Source: Actinomyces urinae (GTDB taxonomy: Bacteria; Actinomycetota; Actinomycetes; Actinomycetales; Actinomycetaceae). Taken from it: 64,000 nucleotides of DNA. The number at the start of each line of letters is the position of its first letter. Positions within the stretch are counted from its first letter, which is position 1. The stretch is taken from the NCBI RefSeq assembly GCF_900119695.1, contig NZ_LT632547.1:992001-1056000 (forward strand), written 5' to 3'. Below, piece after piece: positions 12,684 to 22,540 of the stretch. Made by a program: the position numbers and the translations under genes. The notes below the pieces were generated by a model, which made no database searches, was not told the origin of the DNA, and saw nothing but the letters and a program-made list of their open reading frames with translations.

Positions 12684-15196
12684 TCGAAATAGCCCTGCGC
12701 GACGTTTGGGCGCACGCCACCCGGTTCCTCATGACAATCTTGTCAGTGGTGCTCGGCGTTGCATTCCTCTCCGGCACACTCGCGCTGCGAACCAGCCTCG
12801 AAGACACCTTTGTGCAATCCTTTGCCTCCACCACATTCGGCACCATTCAGGTGGAAGGCAACCCGATCTCCGATGATTCGAGCCAACGCGCGCGAATCGA
12901 CGCCGGCGCTGCCGACACAATCCGCGACATAAACGGCGTCAAAGACGCCCAGCCCGTCTACATGAGTCCCATCACCGTGCTTCAAGACGGATCACCCGCC
13001 ACAGGCGTCGGCACCGTCACCCTTGCCACCGGCGCTCTCGCCGGCTTCACCCCCTGGACGATTGAAGGCAAAACCCCGCGCAATGAGAACGAAATCGCGT
13101 TCGAAGCGGCCGCTTTGAAACGCTACGACCTGGCCGTTGGCGACCGGATCGAATACATCGCCGGGGGCGAAAAGCACCATGCCCAAATCGTAGGAATCGT
13201 GCACCTAGCCGCGGAAGTCTCGCCCATCAACATCATTGCTTTCGACCAAGAGACTGCGCGTTCGCTCAGCCAAACGCCTGAACTGGTGAACGCCATCGCC
13301 GTACAAACGGAAACCGACACGGACCAAGGCGTCGCCATTCGCGACATCAAGAACAGCCTTGGAGCGGACTACACCGTCAGGTCCAGCGATGACGCGATCG
13401 AGGAATCCGCCGACAACGTCAAAGACACCCTTGGATTCGTCACCACATTCCTACTCGTATTCATTGTCCTCGCCCTCGGTGTCTCAACCTTCATCATCGC
13501 CAACACCTTCCACATGGCCGTCAAAGCTCGGCAAAAGGAGTTCGCCTACCTGCGTGCCGTTGGTGCCTCTCCCCTGCAAATCTTCCTTCAAGTTGCCATT
13601 CAAGCCCTGGTTATCGGGGTTGTTGGATCCGCACTCGGACTCCTCGCAGGCACCGGCCTACTAGCTCTGGCATCATTCGGCCTCCTCAAAGCCGGAATGG
13701 TTACCTCCCTTATCACCGCACTACCCCGCGACGTAATCATTACCGCACTGATTGTGGGCATCGCAGTAACCCTCGTTGGTGCCATCCTTCCCGCCCGCGC
13801 CGCCGCGCACACCCCGCCGGTAGAAGCCATGAGGGAAGTCTCCGGAGTACGAGAAGCACCGCTTTGGCCGCGCGCCCTCATTGGCGGCGCACTCATCGCA
13901 GGCGGGGCTGCAGGCGTCTACCTCGGCGCGAAACAGGCCGTTACCTGGGCGGGCACCTGCCTGGGACTTGGCGCCGGGGCCGTAGTCATTGGCGCGCTCA
14001 TTGCCTCACCTGCTCTCGCCAAAGGGATCCTCACCCTCCCCGCCCTCGCGTTACGCAAAACTCGGCTCGTAGCGCTGCGCATCGGCACCAAGAACGCCGT
14101 TCGCAACCCGCGACGCACCGGCGCCACCGCCGGCGCCCTCATCATCGGCATGGGTCTGGTGACCCTTGGAACCGTGCTGGCATCGTCCGTGCAGGCCTCC
14201 ACCACCGAAGCGATCCAATCCGAACTGCACGCCGACCTCACCATCGCTCCCATCAGCCCCGGAGAATCCATCACCGATGAGGTCATAGCCAAGATTAGAG
14301 CCACCACGGGCGTGAAATCCGTAGGGGACTCCTACACCAGCGCATTCGCACCCACCACCGTCGATGGCGAAACCTTCCCCCTTGCCCTCACCACCGTGGA
14401 TACCACCCGCCTCGCCTCCGACTTCAAAGTACCAATGGCCAGCGGCGCCCTCTCTAACATCAACCGTGGCCAAATCCTGCTATCCAAAAACAGCGCGCAA
14501 GCTCTCGGTCTTACCGTTGGTGACGAACTCACCGTCCTTGGCAACCTTGGGCCCAAAACCGTAACTATCGGTGGAATCCACGACTCCACGATCCTCACCA
14601 CAACCTCCCTGGTCACACCCGATACGCTCGAGGGCCTGGGCCTGACCTCATTGGGACGCTCCTTCGTCACCGTATTCAAAACCGACCTGCCCCTGGACGA
14701 AGTGCAAGAAAATGTTCGCGCGACTCTCGCTGACCAACCCACCATCGCCGTCTACACCAAAACCGACCTGGTCTCCGAGATAGGCAACACCATCAACACA
14801 GTGCTTGCCGTCCTCTACGCCCTGCTCGGCCTCTCCATCATTGTGGCGATCGTCGGCATCATCAACACACTCGGTCTTGCCGTCAACGAGCGCACCACCG
14901 AAATCGCACTCATGCGAGCCATCGGCACCAGCAAACTCCAAATCGCCGGGACAATCATCACCGAAGCGATCCTCACCTCCCTATACGGCACCATCATCGG
15001 CATCCTCATCGGGCTCGGAACCGGCATCGGCCTAGTCACCTACACCAAAGAAGTAGGCATCTCCGTGCTCTCAATCCCCTGGGCAACCCTGCTGGTACTA
15101 CTCGCCGGAACCATCGTCATCGGCATCCTCGCCGCAGTTGGTCCTGCCCGGCGCGCGGCACGTGCACCAATTCTCGAATCCATCACCTCCGAATGA
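12680..15196 (+). CDS. FtsX-like ABC permease, double repeat (MacB-type periplasmic core)
   Basis: An 838-residue permease. It contains two units, each with a membrane anchor, an extracytoplasmic core domain and an FtsX three-helix block. TM1 is at about residues 14-38, FtsX block one at about 255-370, a second core at about 490-680, and FtsX block two at about 700-830. The block ends RRAARAPILESITSE, a typical family end. It works with the ATPase encoded just upstream in export or cell-envelope extrusion (lipoprotein, lipid or drug); the substrate cannot be read from sequence. Confidence 0.9.
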   Translation: MIEIALRDVWAHATRFLMTILSVVLGVAFLSGTLALRTSLEDTFVQSFASTTFGTIQVEGNPISDDSSQRARIDAGAADTIRDINGVKDAQPVYMSPITVLQDGSPATGVGTVTLATGALAGFTPWTIEGKTPRNENEIAFEAAALKRYDLAVGDRIEYIAGGEKHHAQIVGIVHLAAEVSPINIIAFDQETARSLSQTPELVNAIAVQTETDTDQGVAIRDIKNSLGADYTVRSSDDAIEESADNVKDTLGFVTTFLLVFIVLALGVSTFIIANTFHMAVKARQKEFAYLRAVGASPLQIFLQVAIQALVIGVVGSALGLLAGTGLLALASFGLLKAGMVTSLITALPRDVIITALIVGIAVTLVGAILPARAAAHTPPVEAMREVSGVREAPLWPRALIGGALIAGGAAGVYLGAKQAVTWAGTCLGLGAGAVVIGALIASPALAKGILTLPALALRKTRLVALRIGTKNAVRNPRRTGATAGALIIGMGLVTLGTVLASSVQASTTEAIQSELHADLTIAPISPGESITDEVIAKIRATTGVKSVGDSYTSAFAPTTVDGETFPLALTTVDTTRLASDFKVPMASGALSNINRGQILLSKNSAQALGLTVGDELTVLGNLGPKTVTIGGIHDSTILTTTSLVTPDTLEGLGLTSLGRSFVTVFKTDLPLDEVQENVRATLADQPTIAVYTKTDLVSEIGNTINTVLAVLYALLGLSIIVAIVGIINTLGLAVNERTTEIALMRAIGTSKLQIAGTIITEAILTSLYGTIIGILIGLGTGIGLVTYTKEVGISVLSIPWATLLVLLAGTIVIGILAAVGPARRAARAPILESITSE

Positions 15197-15337
15197 GCAT
15201 GTGAGTTTCAGCCAGAAAGCACCACTATTTCAAGCGACCAACAGCGATTCGTGACAAACTAGAAGCAGTGTGCCCTGCGCACAAGAATTCGCAGCCAATA
15301 AGGCCGCAACACAACCGACCCACTCGAGGAGTTCAAG

Positions 15338-15778
15338 ATGGCAGTCGACAGGTCCAAACCAGCCACGCCAGTAATTGTGGAGACAACACAGTCTCGCCCT
15401 AACACAAGCATCGGGCAGCTAGTCAACGAACTGTCCAACCAGATCACCACCCTGATCCGCGGCGAGATCGAACTAACCAAGGTCAAAGCAACCACGCTTG
15501 CCAAGAAAGCCGGCGTTGGGGCCGCCCTTCTCGCAGGTGCGGGCGTATTCGCCCTCTACCTACTCGGATGGATCTTCCGCACCATCGAGCTTGGCTTCAC
15601 AAACGTTGTAGCCCCCTGGCTTGCAGCCCTCATCACCGCGGGCATCCTCCTGCTCATCGTTATCATCCTTGCAGCACTTGGAGCCCTCCTCCTCAAAAAA
15701 GGCCTGGCAGACAAGCCGAACCCGGGCGACAACATGAAACTAAACGTCGCCGCAGCAAAGAAGGGATTGGAAAAGTGA
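15338..15778 (+). CDS. Actinobacterial holin-superfamily III membrane protein (not a phage gene)
   Basis: A 146-residue protein with a coiled N-terminal region containing QLVNELSNQITTLIRGEIEL and two membrane helices (about 58-80 and 95-120). This matches the Phage_holin_3_6 / DUF1469 family, which is common as a chromosomal gene in actinobacteria. CGAGGAG lies before the ATG. It overlaps the following DUF3618 gene by four bases, an arrangement widely kept in the phylum. The role is probably cell-envelope related but is unproven. Confidence 0.85.
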   Translation: MAVDRSKPATPVIVETTQSRPNTSIGQLVNELSNQITTLIRGEIELTKVKATTLAKKAGVGAALLAGAGVFALYLLGWIFRTIELGFTNVVAPWLAALITAGILLLIVIILAALGALLLKKGLADKPNPGDNMKLNVAAAKKGLEK

Positions 15779-16056
15779 GCGAAACCCCTCGCACCGTCGA
15801 AGAGATCGAAGCTGAAATCCTGCGCACGCGCCTGGCGATGCAGTCCACCGTCAACGAGATCAGCAGCCGCCTCAACCCGCGCGAACAAGCCAAAGCGGTA
15901 GCCACACGCGCCAGCGAAAAAGCCGCGCAGTTTGGGCAAAACACGGCAGATGAAGCCAAAGCTGCCCTCAAAGGCGATCCGCGCGCACTAGCCAAGTTCG
16001 CATCAGTTGGCGTAGCGCTCGGCCTACTCGCCGGACTCAAGAAACTGCGCAAATAG
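15775..16056 (+). CDS. DUF3618 small membrane-associated protein
   Basis: A 93-residue protein starting at GTG 15775, overlapping the stop of the previous gene. The N terminus TPRTVEEIEAEILRTRLAM followed by LNPREQ is the DUF3618 signature. A short hydrophobic stretch near the C terminus (FASVGVALGLLAGL) may anchor it. It is partner of the holin-superfamily protein; the function is unknown. Confidence 0.85.
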   Translation: MSETPRTVEEIEAEILRTRLAMQSTVNEISSRLNPREQAKAVATRASEKAAQFGQNTADEAKAALKGDPRALAKFASVGVALGLLAGLKKLRK

Positions 16057-16189
16057 ATCCAGTATTTGAAATCTAAAACGCCAAACAACCGCGGAAAACC
16101 CACAGATAATCTCAAAGACGTCTCTAGACGTTAGGATAATCTGTCCGATTTTCGCTAGAATAGGCGCTTGAAAGACCATTAGACGCTCA

Positions 16190-16207
16190 GGATTCCCACG
16201 GGAATCC
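16190..16207 (+). promoter_or_regulatory. Leader hairpin before the DUF3073 gene
   Basis: GGATTCCC pairs with GGGAATCC around AC, 29 bases before the start codon and ahead of a GGAGGGGG site. It is not followed by a T tract, so it is more likely a leader structure than a terminator. Confidence 0.35.
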
Positions 16208-16236
16208 GCAAGACACTGTGGAGGGGGTCGACGCCA

Positions 16237-16428
16237 ATGGGGCGCGGCCGTCAGAAGGCCAAGCAGACAAAGGTGGCTCGGAAGCTAAAGTACACATCGC
16301 CCGAGACCGACTTTGACGCTCTGCAGCGTGAACTCGCTGCAGAGCGAGGCGAATCTAAAGATCCGTACGGGGAGATTCCCCCGGCAACCGACGAAGACAA
16401 CTGGGATGACTACGACGACTACAAATGA
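16237..16428 (+). CDS. DUF3073 protein
   Basis: A 63-residue protein. The start MGRGRQKAKQTKVARKLKY followed by the acidic tail with DNWDDYDDYK is the DUF3073 pattern, nearly universal in actinobacteria and often next to purM, as here. A very strong GGAGGGGG site precedes the ATG. The basic head and acidic tail suggest RNA or nucleoid contact, but no function is established. Confidence 0.9.
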   Translation: MGRGRQKAKQTKVARKLKYTSPETDFDALQRELAAERGESKDPYGEIPPATDEDNWDDYDDYK

Positions 16429-16460
16429 GTCGTAACACCCAAAACAAATAGTCAAGCGAA

Positions 16461-16488
16461 AATCGGGAGGGCAAGCGCCCTCCCGATT
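16461..16488. terminator. Bidirectional terminator between DUF3073 and purM
   Basis: Twelve-base arms AATCGGGAGGGC (16461-16472) and GCCCTCCCGATT (16477-16488) with a 4-base loop, lying between two convergent genes. Confidence 0.8.
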
Positions 16489-16522
16489 CGTTATGCTTGA
16501 CCAACCTATAAGTGAGCAGTTC

Positions 16523-17632
16523 CTAGAGCCGGTAGCTGCCCGTCAGCAGGGCCGCTCCTGCCTGCACTCCCTTAGCGCCCTCCACCAAACGATCCGAATC
16601 CGCTACCTGCAGCGAAGACGAAGAAAGCTCGACCTCACCCAGCACCCACGGCTCGCCGCCAACAGCCATCAAGAATCCCAGAGCTTCATCAGCTGCGGCC
16701 TCATCCACAATCGCGACCATGCCAACGCCCAAGTTAAACGTCTGCTCCATCGCGTCCCAACTGACTTTGCCCAACTTAGAAAGCGTTGAAAATACCGGCG
16801 GCATAGCCCAAGATGAACGATCCACTCGCGCAATAAATCCGGTGGGGATAACGCGCGAAATGTTCGCGCCCAAACCGCCACCCGTAATGTGGGACAAAGC
16901 CTTCACTGCGCCGCGAGGAAGCGACTCGATCATCGATAGCATCTGCTTCGTGTACAAGCGCGTGGGCGCAAGAAGCTCCTCGCCGAGCGTGCGGCCAAAT
17001 TCCGGCACGTCCCGATCAAGCTTCCACGTAGAATCAGCCACAATCTTGCGAACCAGCGAATACCCATTCGAATGCAAGCCCGAAGACGAAATACCAATCA
17101 AGACATCGCCAACCGTCACGCGGTGAGCACCAAGCATCTCGTCCGCATCAACCACGCCCGTTGCGGCGCCCGCAATGTCGTAATCCTCCGGATCCATCAA
17201 ACCGGGATGCTCTGCCGTCTCACCACCAATCAAAGGGCAATCCACCTGCGCACACGCCTGCGCCACGCCGCGCACAATATCCGCAATCTTCTGTGGCTCC
17301 ACCCGGCCCGTTGCAATGTAATCCGTCATCAGCAACGGCCTCGCACCCATCACCACCAGGTCATCCACAACCATCGCCACAAGATCCTGACCAATCGTGT
17401 CATGGACACCCATCGCCTGCGCGATAGCGATCTTCGTTCCAACGCCATCCGTAGACGAGGCGAGCAGGGGCCTCTTCATCCCCTTCAACGCCGACGCGTC
17501 GATCATCCCGGCAAAACCGCCCGAATCACCAAACACCGTCGCATTATGCGACTTTGCAACCGCGGCCTTCATCAGCTCAACCGCACGGTCACCCGCCTCA
17601 ATATCAACACCCGCAGCAGCGTAATCAACCAT
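16523..17632 (-). CDS. purM: Phosphoribosylformylglycinamidine cyclo-ligase (AIR synthetase)
   Basis: About 369 residues. It catalyses ATP-dependent ring closure of FGAM to AIR, the fifth step of purine synthesis. The family landmarks are VDYAAAGVDI at the start, STDGVGTK, DLVAMVVDDLVVMGARPL, CPLIGGETAEHPG and LSHITGGGLGANISRV. The ATG at 17632 is used; AAGTGAGG, overlapping the purF stop, is the ribosome site and the genes are eight bases apart, so purF-purM is one transcript. Confidence 0.97.
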   Translation of the reverse strand: MVDYAAAGVDIEAGDRAVELMKAAVAKSHNATVFGDSGGFAGMIDASALKGMKRPLLASSTDGVGTKIAIAQAMGVHDTIGQDLVAMVVDDLVVMGARPLLMTDYIATGRVEPQKIADIVRGVAQACAQVDCPLIGGETAEHPGLMDPEDYDIAGAATGVVDADEMLGAHRVTVGDVLIGISSSGLHSNGYSLVRKIVADSTWKLDRDVPEFGRTLGEELLAPTRLYTKQMLSMIESLPRGAVKALSHITGGGLGANISRVIPTGFIARVDRSSWAMPPVFSTLSKLGKVSWDAMEQTFNLGVGMVAIVDEAAADEALGFLMAVGGEPWVLGEVELSSSSLQVADSDRLVEGAKGVQAGAALLTGSYRL

Positions 17633-17639
17633 CAAAACC

Positions 17640-19148
17640 TCACTTAGTCACGCCAGGCGTACCCGGAATCGGAGTTCCCGGCGGAACCGGCACCGGATAC
17701 TGTCCATTAAAACAAGCCAAACACAAGCTATCGGCCGGCTGCCCCGACGCCGCAACCATGTCTTCCAGCGACAAATACCCCAAGGAATCCGCGCCAATCC
17801 ACTCACAAATCGCGTCCTCGTCCATAACCGAGGAAATCAGTTCCGCCCTCGTTGGGAAATCAATCCCAAAGAAACACGGCCAGCCCACCGGGGGCGACGA
17901 AATACGCACGTGAATCTCGCTTGCCCCGGCCTCGCGAAGCATCCTCACAATTTGCCTTTGCGTATTACCCCGCACAATCGAATCATCCACCACAACCAGA
18001 CGCTTGCCCTGCACAATGTCGCGCAGCGGATTCAACTTGAGCCGAATGCCGCGCTGGCGCAAACTCTGCGTGGGTTGAATAAACGTGCGGCCCACGTAAC
18101 TGTTCTTTACAAAACCCTGCGCGTACGGGATACCGGACTCTTGCGCGTAACCAATCGCTGCGGGCGTGCCCGACTCTGGCGTTGCAATCACATAATCGGC
18201 ATCCACAGGATGCTCGCGTGCCAGTGCCGCGCCCATCTCTTGACGCGCCAAACTAATCGACCTGCCCGCAATCCTCGTATCCGGCCGGGCAATATACACG
18301 TACTCAAACACGCACCCGTGCGGAGTAGCCTTACCGAACTTAAACGAGCGCATACCGTCTGAATCAATCGCGATCAGCTCACCCGGCTCCACCTCGCGAA
18401 TAAACGACGCGCCCACAATATCGAGCGCCGCGGTCTCAGACGCAAGCACCCAACCCGTATCCAAACGGCCCAAAACCAATGGGCGCAAACCGTGCGGATC
18501 ACGCGCGCCATACAACGTGCGCTCATCCATAAACACCATCGAGAAACCGCCCTGAATACGCGGCAACACGTTCTTCGCCGCCTCAATCAGCGAACCGCGC
18601 TCAGTGGGTAGCCCCTCCCCCAAATGCTGTTCACAGCCCTTCTCAGTGCCGTACCCGCCCAGTAGCGCCGTAATAATCTGCGTGCCCGTCGCATCATCGT
18701 CAATCGGGCGATGCGAAACCTTATTTGCCAAATCGCGCAGCTGCAGCGCATTCGTCACGTTTCCGTTATTACCAAGCGCAATCGAACCCGTCGCAGTAGG
18801 CCCCAGCATCGGCTGCGAATGCTTCCACTTAGCCGCCGCCTTCGTTGCGTAACGCACGTGTCCTATAGCCAGATGGCCTTCAAGCGTTGAAAGAGCCTCA
18901 TCATTAAACACCTGCGAAACGAGCCCCATGTCCTTATAAACCATGATGCTCTTGCCATCAGAAGCAGCAATACCCGCCGACTGCTGGCCTCTATGCTGGA
19001 GGGCGTACAACCCGAAATACGTTAAACGAGATACTTCCTCGCCCGGCGCCCACACCCCAAAAACGCCGCATTCATCTTTAGGTTTATCCGAATCAGAAAC
19101 GTCTGCATCCAGCAGTTCATCTTCACGCACGCCCTCATCATTACACAT
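17640..19148 (-). CDS. purF: Amidophosphoribosyltransferase, Fe-S type
   Basis: A 502-residue enzyme for the first step of purine synthesis (PRPP + Gln to phosphoribosylamine). A short propeptide precedes the catalytic N-terminal Cys of ECGVFGVW, as in the Bacillus-type enzyme. The glutaminase domain includes HRGQQSAG and GNNGNVTN; the PRPP loop is VVVDDSIVRGNT. Cysteines in HGCVFEY, GWPCFFGID and LCLACFNGQ correspond to the four 4Fe-4S ligands of Bacillus-type PurF. No clear RBS is seen at ATG 19148; the GTG six codons later is an alternative start. Confidence 0.97.
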   Translation of the reverse strand: MCNDEGVREDELLDADVSDSDKPKDECGVFGVWAPGEEVSRLTYFGLYALQHRGQQSAGIAASDGKSIMVYKDMGLVSQVFNDEALSTLEGHLAIGHVRYATKAAAKWKHSQPMLGPTATGSIALGNNGNVTNALQLRDLANKVSHRPIDDDATGTQIITALLGGYGTEKGCEQHLGEGLPTERGSLIEAAKNVLPRIQGGFSMVFMDERTLYGARDPHGLRPLVLGRLDTGWVLASETAALDIVGASFIREVEPGELIAIDSDGMRSFKFGKATPHGCVFEYVYIARPDTRIAGRSISLARQEMGAALAREHPVDADYVIATPESGTPAAIGYAQESGIPYAQGFVKNSYVGRTFIQPTQSLRQRGIRLKLNPLRDIVQGKRLVVVDDSIVRGNTQRQIVRMLREAGASEIHVRISSPPVGWPCFFGIDFPTRAELISSVMDEDAICEWIGADSLGYLSLEDMVAASGQPADSLCLACFNGQYPVPVPPGTPIPGTPGVTK

Positions 19149-19185
19149 TCACAAAACGAGTTGCGGGGCGCTTCAAAAAATGGAC

Positions 19186-19629
19186 TCAACCGGCCTCTGT
19201 TGTGGACGAATCCAAATCTGGATAATCCTTTGGCCGAGCAAAACCATCGCGCGAGCGCGGGTGTTTAATCGAGATTGCCTCCGCCTGCTTGTTATCTACC
19301 AGCAACTCATCAACCACCAGATCAGCTGTCTCGAACTCCTGATTGCGATACGTTGCGCGCGCCATCAACTGCGAACCGATCGGAGACGACACCGTCTGCA
19401 ACACGACAATCAGCAACGCCGCCGCAACCCACTGCCACGACCGCATCGACACAGCCGCACCCGTAGCCATCAAGAACACGCCCAACCACTGGGTTTTTGC
19501 CGAAGCGTGCATGCGCGAATACGTATCGCGCAAACGTAGCAGCCCCACACCACTCACCAGCATGAACGAAGCACCGCCGAGCAGAAGCAATGCACCCAAC
19601 AGATCCCACACGACCTCGAGACTAATCAT
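19186..19629 (-). CDS. mnhG: Mrp Na+/H+ antiporter subunit G
   Basis: A 147-residue protein, with three membrane helices followed by a charged C-terminal tail of about 50 residues. The GVGLLRLRDTYSRMHASAKT motif is diagnostic of MnhG/MrpG. The start at ATG 19629 gives the family N terminus and overlaps mnhF by eight bases; the longer Arg-rich frame upstream is the mnhF tail read out of frame. It is the last gene of the six-gene operon. Confidence 0.92.
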   Translation of the reverse strand: MISLEVVWDLLGALLLLGGASFMLVSGVGLLRLRDTYSRMHASAKTQWLGVFLMATGAAVSMRSWQWVAAALLIVVLQTVSSPIGSQLMARATYRNQEFETADLVVDELLVDNKQAEAISIKHPRSRDGFARPKDYPDLDSSTTEAG

Positions 19630-20101
19630 GCTTCTCACTCGCCTTCTTCGACGCCTTCTTCGCGCGCTCGCCCGCATCCGCGATGCTCTTAGCCGACTGC
19701 GTCGAAGCCTGCGCCTCGCGGGCCGCCTTGATTGCCTCGCGCTCCTCCGCGTGGAGTTCGCTTTGCGCCTCACGCATCAAACGCACCTCCTGCGCGCGCA
19801 ACTGCTCCGGCGTAGTAGGCGAATCCGTAGTGTCTCGCTGGCGCTCCGAAAAACGTCCCAGCGTTACCGAATACATAAACCCGACCATCGAGAACATAAT
19901 GGCGAGCACCAGCACATCCGTGCGATCCGTTCGCACTGCAAGCACCAGCGTTATTCCTGCGGCCGCCACCGCAAGCACATCCGATGCAACCGCCCGATCC
20001 ATAATGCTCGGCCCCAATGTCAGCCGCACCAGCGTCATAAAAGCGGTTGCAATCATCGCCATCAGGGCAACGAACAAAATCACCGTTATCCAAGTGCTCA
20101 C
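19622..20101 (-). CDS. mnhF: Mrp Na+/H+ antiporter subunit F with long charged tail
   Basis: A 159-residue protein. Three helices in the first 90 residues carry the family segment RLTLGPSIMDRAVASDVLA. The remaining 70 residues are Glu/Ala/Lys-rich and probably helical in the cytoplasm; most MrpF proteins end near residue 90-100, so the tail is an extension. It overlaps mnhE by four bases and mnhG by eight. Confidence 0.92.
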   Translation of the reverse strand: MSTWITVILFVALMAMIATAFMTLVRLTLGPSIMDRAVASDVLAVAAAGITLVLAVRTDRTDVLVLAIMFSMVGFMYSVTLGRFSERQRDTTDSPTTPEQLRAQEVRLMREAQSELHAEEREAIKAAREAQASTQSAKSIADAGERAKKASKKASEKHD

Positions 20102-20640
20102 AGTTTCACCCCCACGGTCTCCAACGTCTGCGCGGAAGCCAGCGCCTTCAACACGCGTTCCTCCTGCGCCAGCGAAGCTGCCCTCACGCCTTCAACGCCA
20201 CCCTGGGTCTCAAGATCGAACACATGCAGGTAGATGACGCCCTCGCGGCGCTTCAAGTCAACCACGATTGTGCCCGGCACCAAATTGATCATCGCAGCGG
20301 TAACCGCCATCGTGATATCCGCGCTACTGCGCAAATCGATTCGCACAACCCCGCACTCATAATCGCGGCCCGTCACAACTACGCTTGCAACGTGAACTGC
20401 CGCCTTCACCATGTCCACCAAAAACACGCCAACAAGGATCAAACCCTGGCGAATCCGGAAGTTTGCGAAGAACCGCGAGCGTGGCAACGGGAAAATCAGC
20501 TGGATGAAAAGTGCTACCAGCAGACCGCTCAGCAACACCAACGGTTCAAACTTCGCAAACAGTAGCGTCCACAAGACCAGCAACCACAGCGTCATAGAAA
20601 TCGACAGCCGCTTTGACGCGAAAGCTCTCACCCTACTCAT
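20098..20640 (-). CDS. mnhE: Mrp Na+/H+ antiporter subunit E
   Basis: A 180-residue protein with N-terminal membrane helices (MTLWLLVLWTLLFAKFEPLV) and a cytoplasmic domain with the MrpE strand MINLVPGTIVVDL. It is part of the multi-subunit proton-driven cation antiporter. It overlaps mnhD by eight bases and mnhF by four. Confidence 0.92.
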   Translation of the reverse strand: MSRVRAFASKRLSISMTLWLLVLWTLLFAKFEPLVLLSGLLVALFIQLIFPLPRSRFFANFRIRQGLILVGVFLVDMVKAAVHVASVVVTGRDYECGVVRIDLRSSADITMAVTAAMINLVPGTIVVDLKRREGVIYLHVFDLETQGGVEGVRAASLAQEERVLKALASAQTLETVGVKL

Positions 20641-22540
20641 TTGCTAACCCCGTCCTCGGGAACGCCGCCGAATAATCCCGCGCCAACTTCATACCTAAAA
20701 TATGGCTCTGAATGTGCTCATTATTCTCGTCAAGAATGAACGGAGCATGCCACTGGTAACTCCACAGCTCTTGTCCGGTCTGGCGCTTCTCTGGCTCCAG
20801 ATCGCGCCCGTCACGGCTGAAGTCACGAATCAAATCCTCCTGCGCCGACTTCGCATAATCTTGCAAAATCTTTGGCGCGTCCGCGGCCGCGAACTTCGAC
20901 TTTCCCGCCCCGCGACCATCGTCTTGCAACACCGCGTGCAGGTACGTGGAGCGCTCCATCTGATCAAGCGCCGCATTCGAAGCATAGGCGTAGATCGGGC
21001 CCGCACCCGCGGTCATCGCAAACATGACCAAGATTAGCGAAGCCGCCGAGGCATACATCAAGCGCGTAACAGCCGAGCCCTCCATCTCACTGCGGGTACG
21101 GGAGTAAACCTGCATGCGGTCATCTGAATCCGCAATCCGCGAGATTGCCTCGGCAGCGCGTAGCGTTGCCCTCTGATACCTAGCTCCGCGCACTTGAGCA
21201 AAATCAGTATCCGTCACGTGCGTATCAGACTTGGGCTGCCAAAACGCGAAATTCCACACCTTAATAAGCGCATACAGTGTCAGGAACGACGTGATGATTC
21301 CGGCGGCTAGGAGCGCGTAGCCTTCCCACTGGCCCTGCAGCACCGACGACTGCGCAAGCCCCACCTTGCCGATGAACCCTGTAAATGGAGGAACACCAAC
21401 GAGGTTCAGCCCCGCAATCATGAACATGATTGCAAGCATCGGATGAGTTTTTGCCAGACCTCCAAGAGCGCGCAAAGACGTAGTGCCCTCGTGACGCTCA
21501 ATCAGTCCGATAATCAAGAACAGCGTGGTCTGAACCAAAATGTGGTTGGCCGCGTAGAAGATCGCAGCTGCAAGCCCCGCCTTGTTCACCACAGCCAGGC
21601 CCCAAATCATGAAGCCAATGTGAGAGACCAACACAAACGACAGCAAACGCCTCATATCGTGCTGCGCGATCGCACCCAAAATACCGACGATCATCGTCGC
21701 TATACCCACAACCGTTAGGAGCACCGACACGCCCTCGCCGGGGAACAACAACACCTGCAAACGAATCAGCGCGTAAATACCCACCTTGGTTAGCAAACCC
21801 GCAAACACTGCGGTTACCGGCGCCGGAGCCGTCGGGTACGAATTGGGAAGCCAAGCGGCCAGCGGGAACACTGCCGCCTTAATCCCAAACGCCACCAGCA
21901 AAACCAGCTGGATAGTAAGCGCAACGCTTGGGTCAATCTCGCGCAGCCTCGTGGAAAGCTGTGCCATATTAACCGTGCCCGTAGCCGCATACGTCAGGCC
22001 AATACCAATCAGGAACAGCACCGACGAAACCAGCGAAACCACCACGTAAACCGTGCCCGCACGAATACGGCCTCGCGTACCGCCAATCGTGATCAACACA
22101 AACGAGGCGGCAAGAAGAATCTCAAAACCCACGTACAGGTTGAAAAGGTCTCCCGTGAGGAACGAGTTTGAAACGCCCGCAATCAAAATCAAATACGTGG
22201 GGTGATAGATCGCAACCGGCACATCCGGATCCTCATCCGCAAGATTTTGCGCCAGCGAATACACAAGCACCGCGAGCGTCACGATCTGCGAAACCACGAG
22301 CATCAGCGAAGACAAGCGGTCTGCCACTAGCGTGATACCCACCGGCGCCGCCCACGAACCCACGTCCAGCACCACCGGGCCCGAGTTTGCCGCTACCGCC
22401 AGCATGACGCCAACCACCAGCACCGTTGTCAGCGTCACCAGCGAAATCAGCTGCTGTAACTTCGGGCGACGCACAAACACGAGGGCAAAGCCAGCCGCCA
22501 ATAGCGGCAGCAGTACGGGAATAGGGAGCATCCAGTTCAT
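20633..22540 (-). CDS. mnhD: Mrp Na+/H+ antiporter subunit D
   Basis: A 635-residue, NuoM/N-like proton-translocating subunit with about 14 membrane helices. The proton_antipo_M core shows FLTGDLFNLYVGFEILLAAS, then GIKAAVFPLAAWLPNSYPTA and HDMRRLLSFVLVSHIGFM. A C-terminal extension of about 130 residues beyond the usual length contains charged soluble sequence and one further helix. It overlaps both neighbours by four to eight bases. Confidence 0.95.
   Translation of the reverse strand: MNWMLPIPVLLPLLAAGFALVFVRRPKLQQLISLVTLTTVLVVGVMLAVAANSGPVVLDVGSWAAPVGITLVADRLSSLMLVVSQIVTLAVLVYSLAQNLADEDPDVPVAIYHPTYLILIAGVSNSFLTGDLFNLYVGFEILLAASFVLITIGGTRGRIRAGTVYVVVSLVSSVLFLIGIGLTYAATGTVNMAQLSTRLREIDPSVALTIQLVLLVAFGIKAAVFPLAAWLPNSYPTAPAPVTAVFAGLLTKVGIYALIRLQVLLFPGEGVSVLLTVVGIATMIVGILGAIAQHDMRRLLSFVLVSHIGFMIWGLAVVNKAGLAAAIFYAANHILVQTTLFLIIGLIERHEGTTSLRALGGLAKTHPMLAIMFMIAGLNLVGVPPFTGFIGKVGLAQSSVLQGQWEGYALLAAGIITSFLTLYALIKVWNFAFWQPKSDTHVTDTDFAQVRGARYQRATLRAAEAISRIADSDDRMQVYSRTRSEMEGSAVTRLMYASAASLILVMFAMTAGAGPIYAYASNAALDQMERSTYLHAVLQDDGRGAGKSKFAAADAPKILQDYAKSAQEDLIRDFSRDGRDLEPEKRQTGQELWSYQWHAPFILDENNEHIQSHILGMKLARDYSAAFPRTGLANE

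Noticed and set aside
15338-15778. Prophage indicated by a holin-type protein
   Set aside because: This holin-superfamily protein followed by DUF3618 is a common chromosomal pair in actinobacteria, and no other phage gene is present.
19630-19773. Arg-rich extension of MrpG
   Set aside because: It is the mnhF tail read in another frame; the family start lies at ATG 19629.
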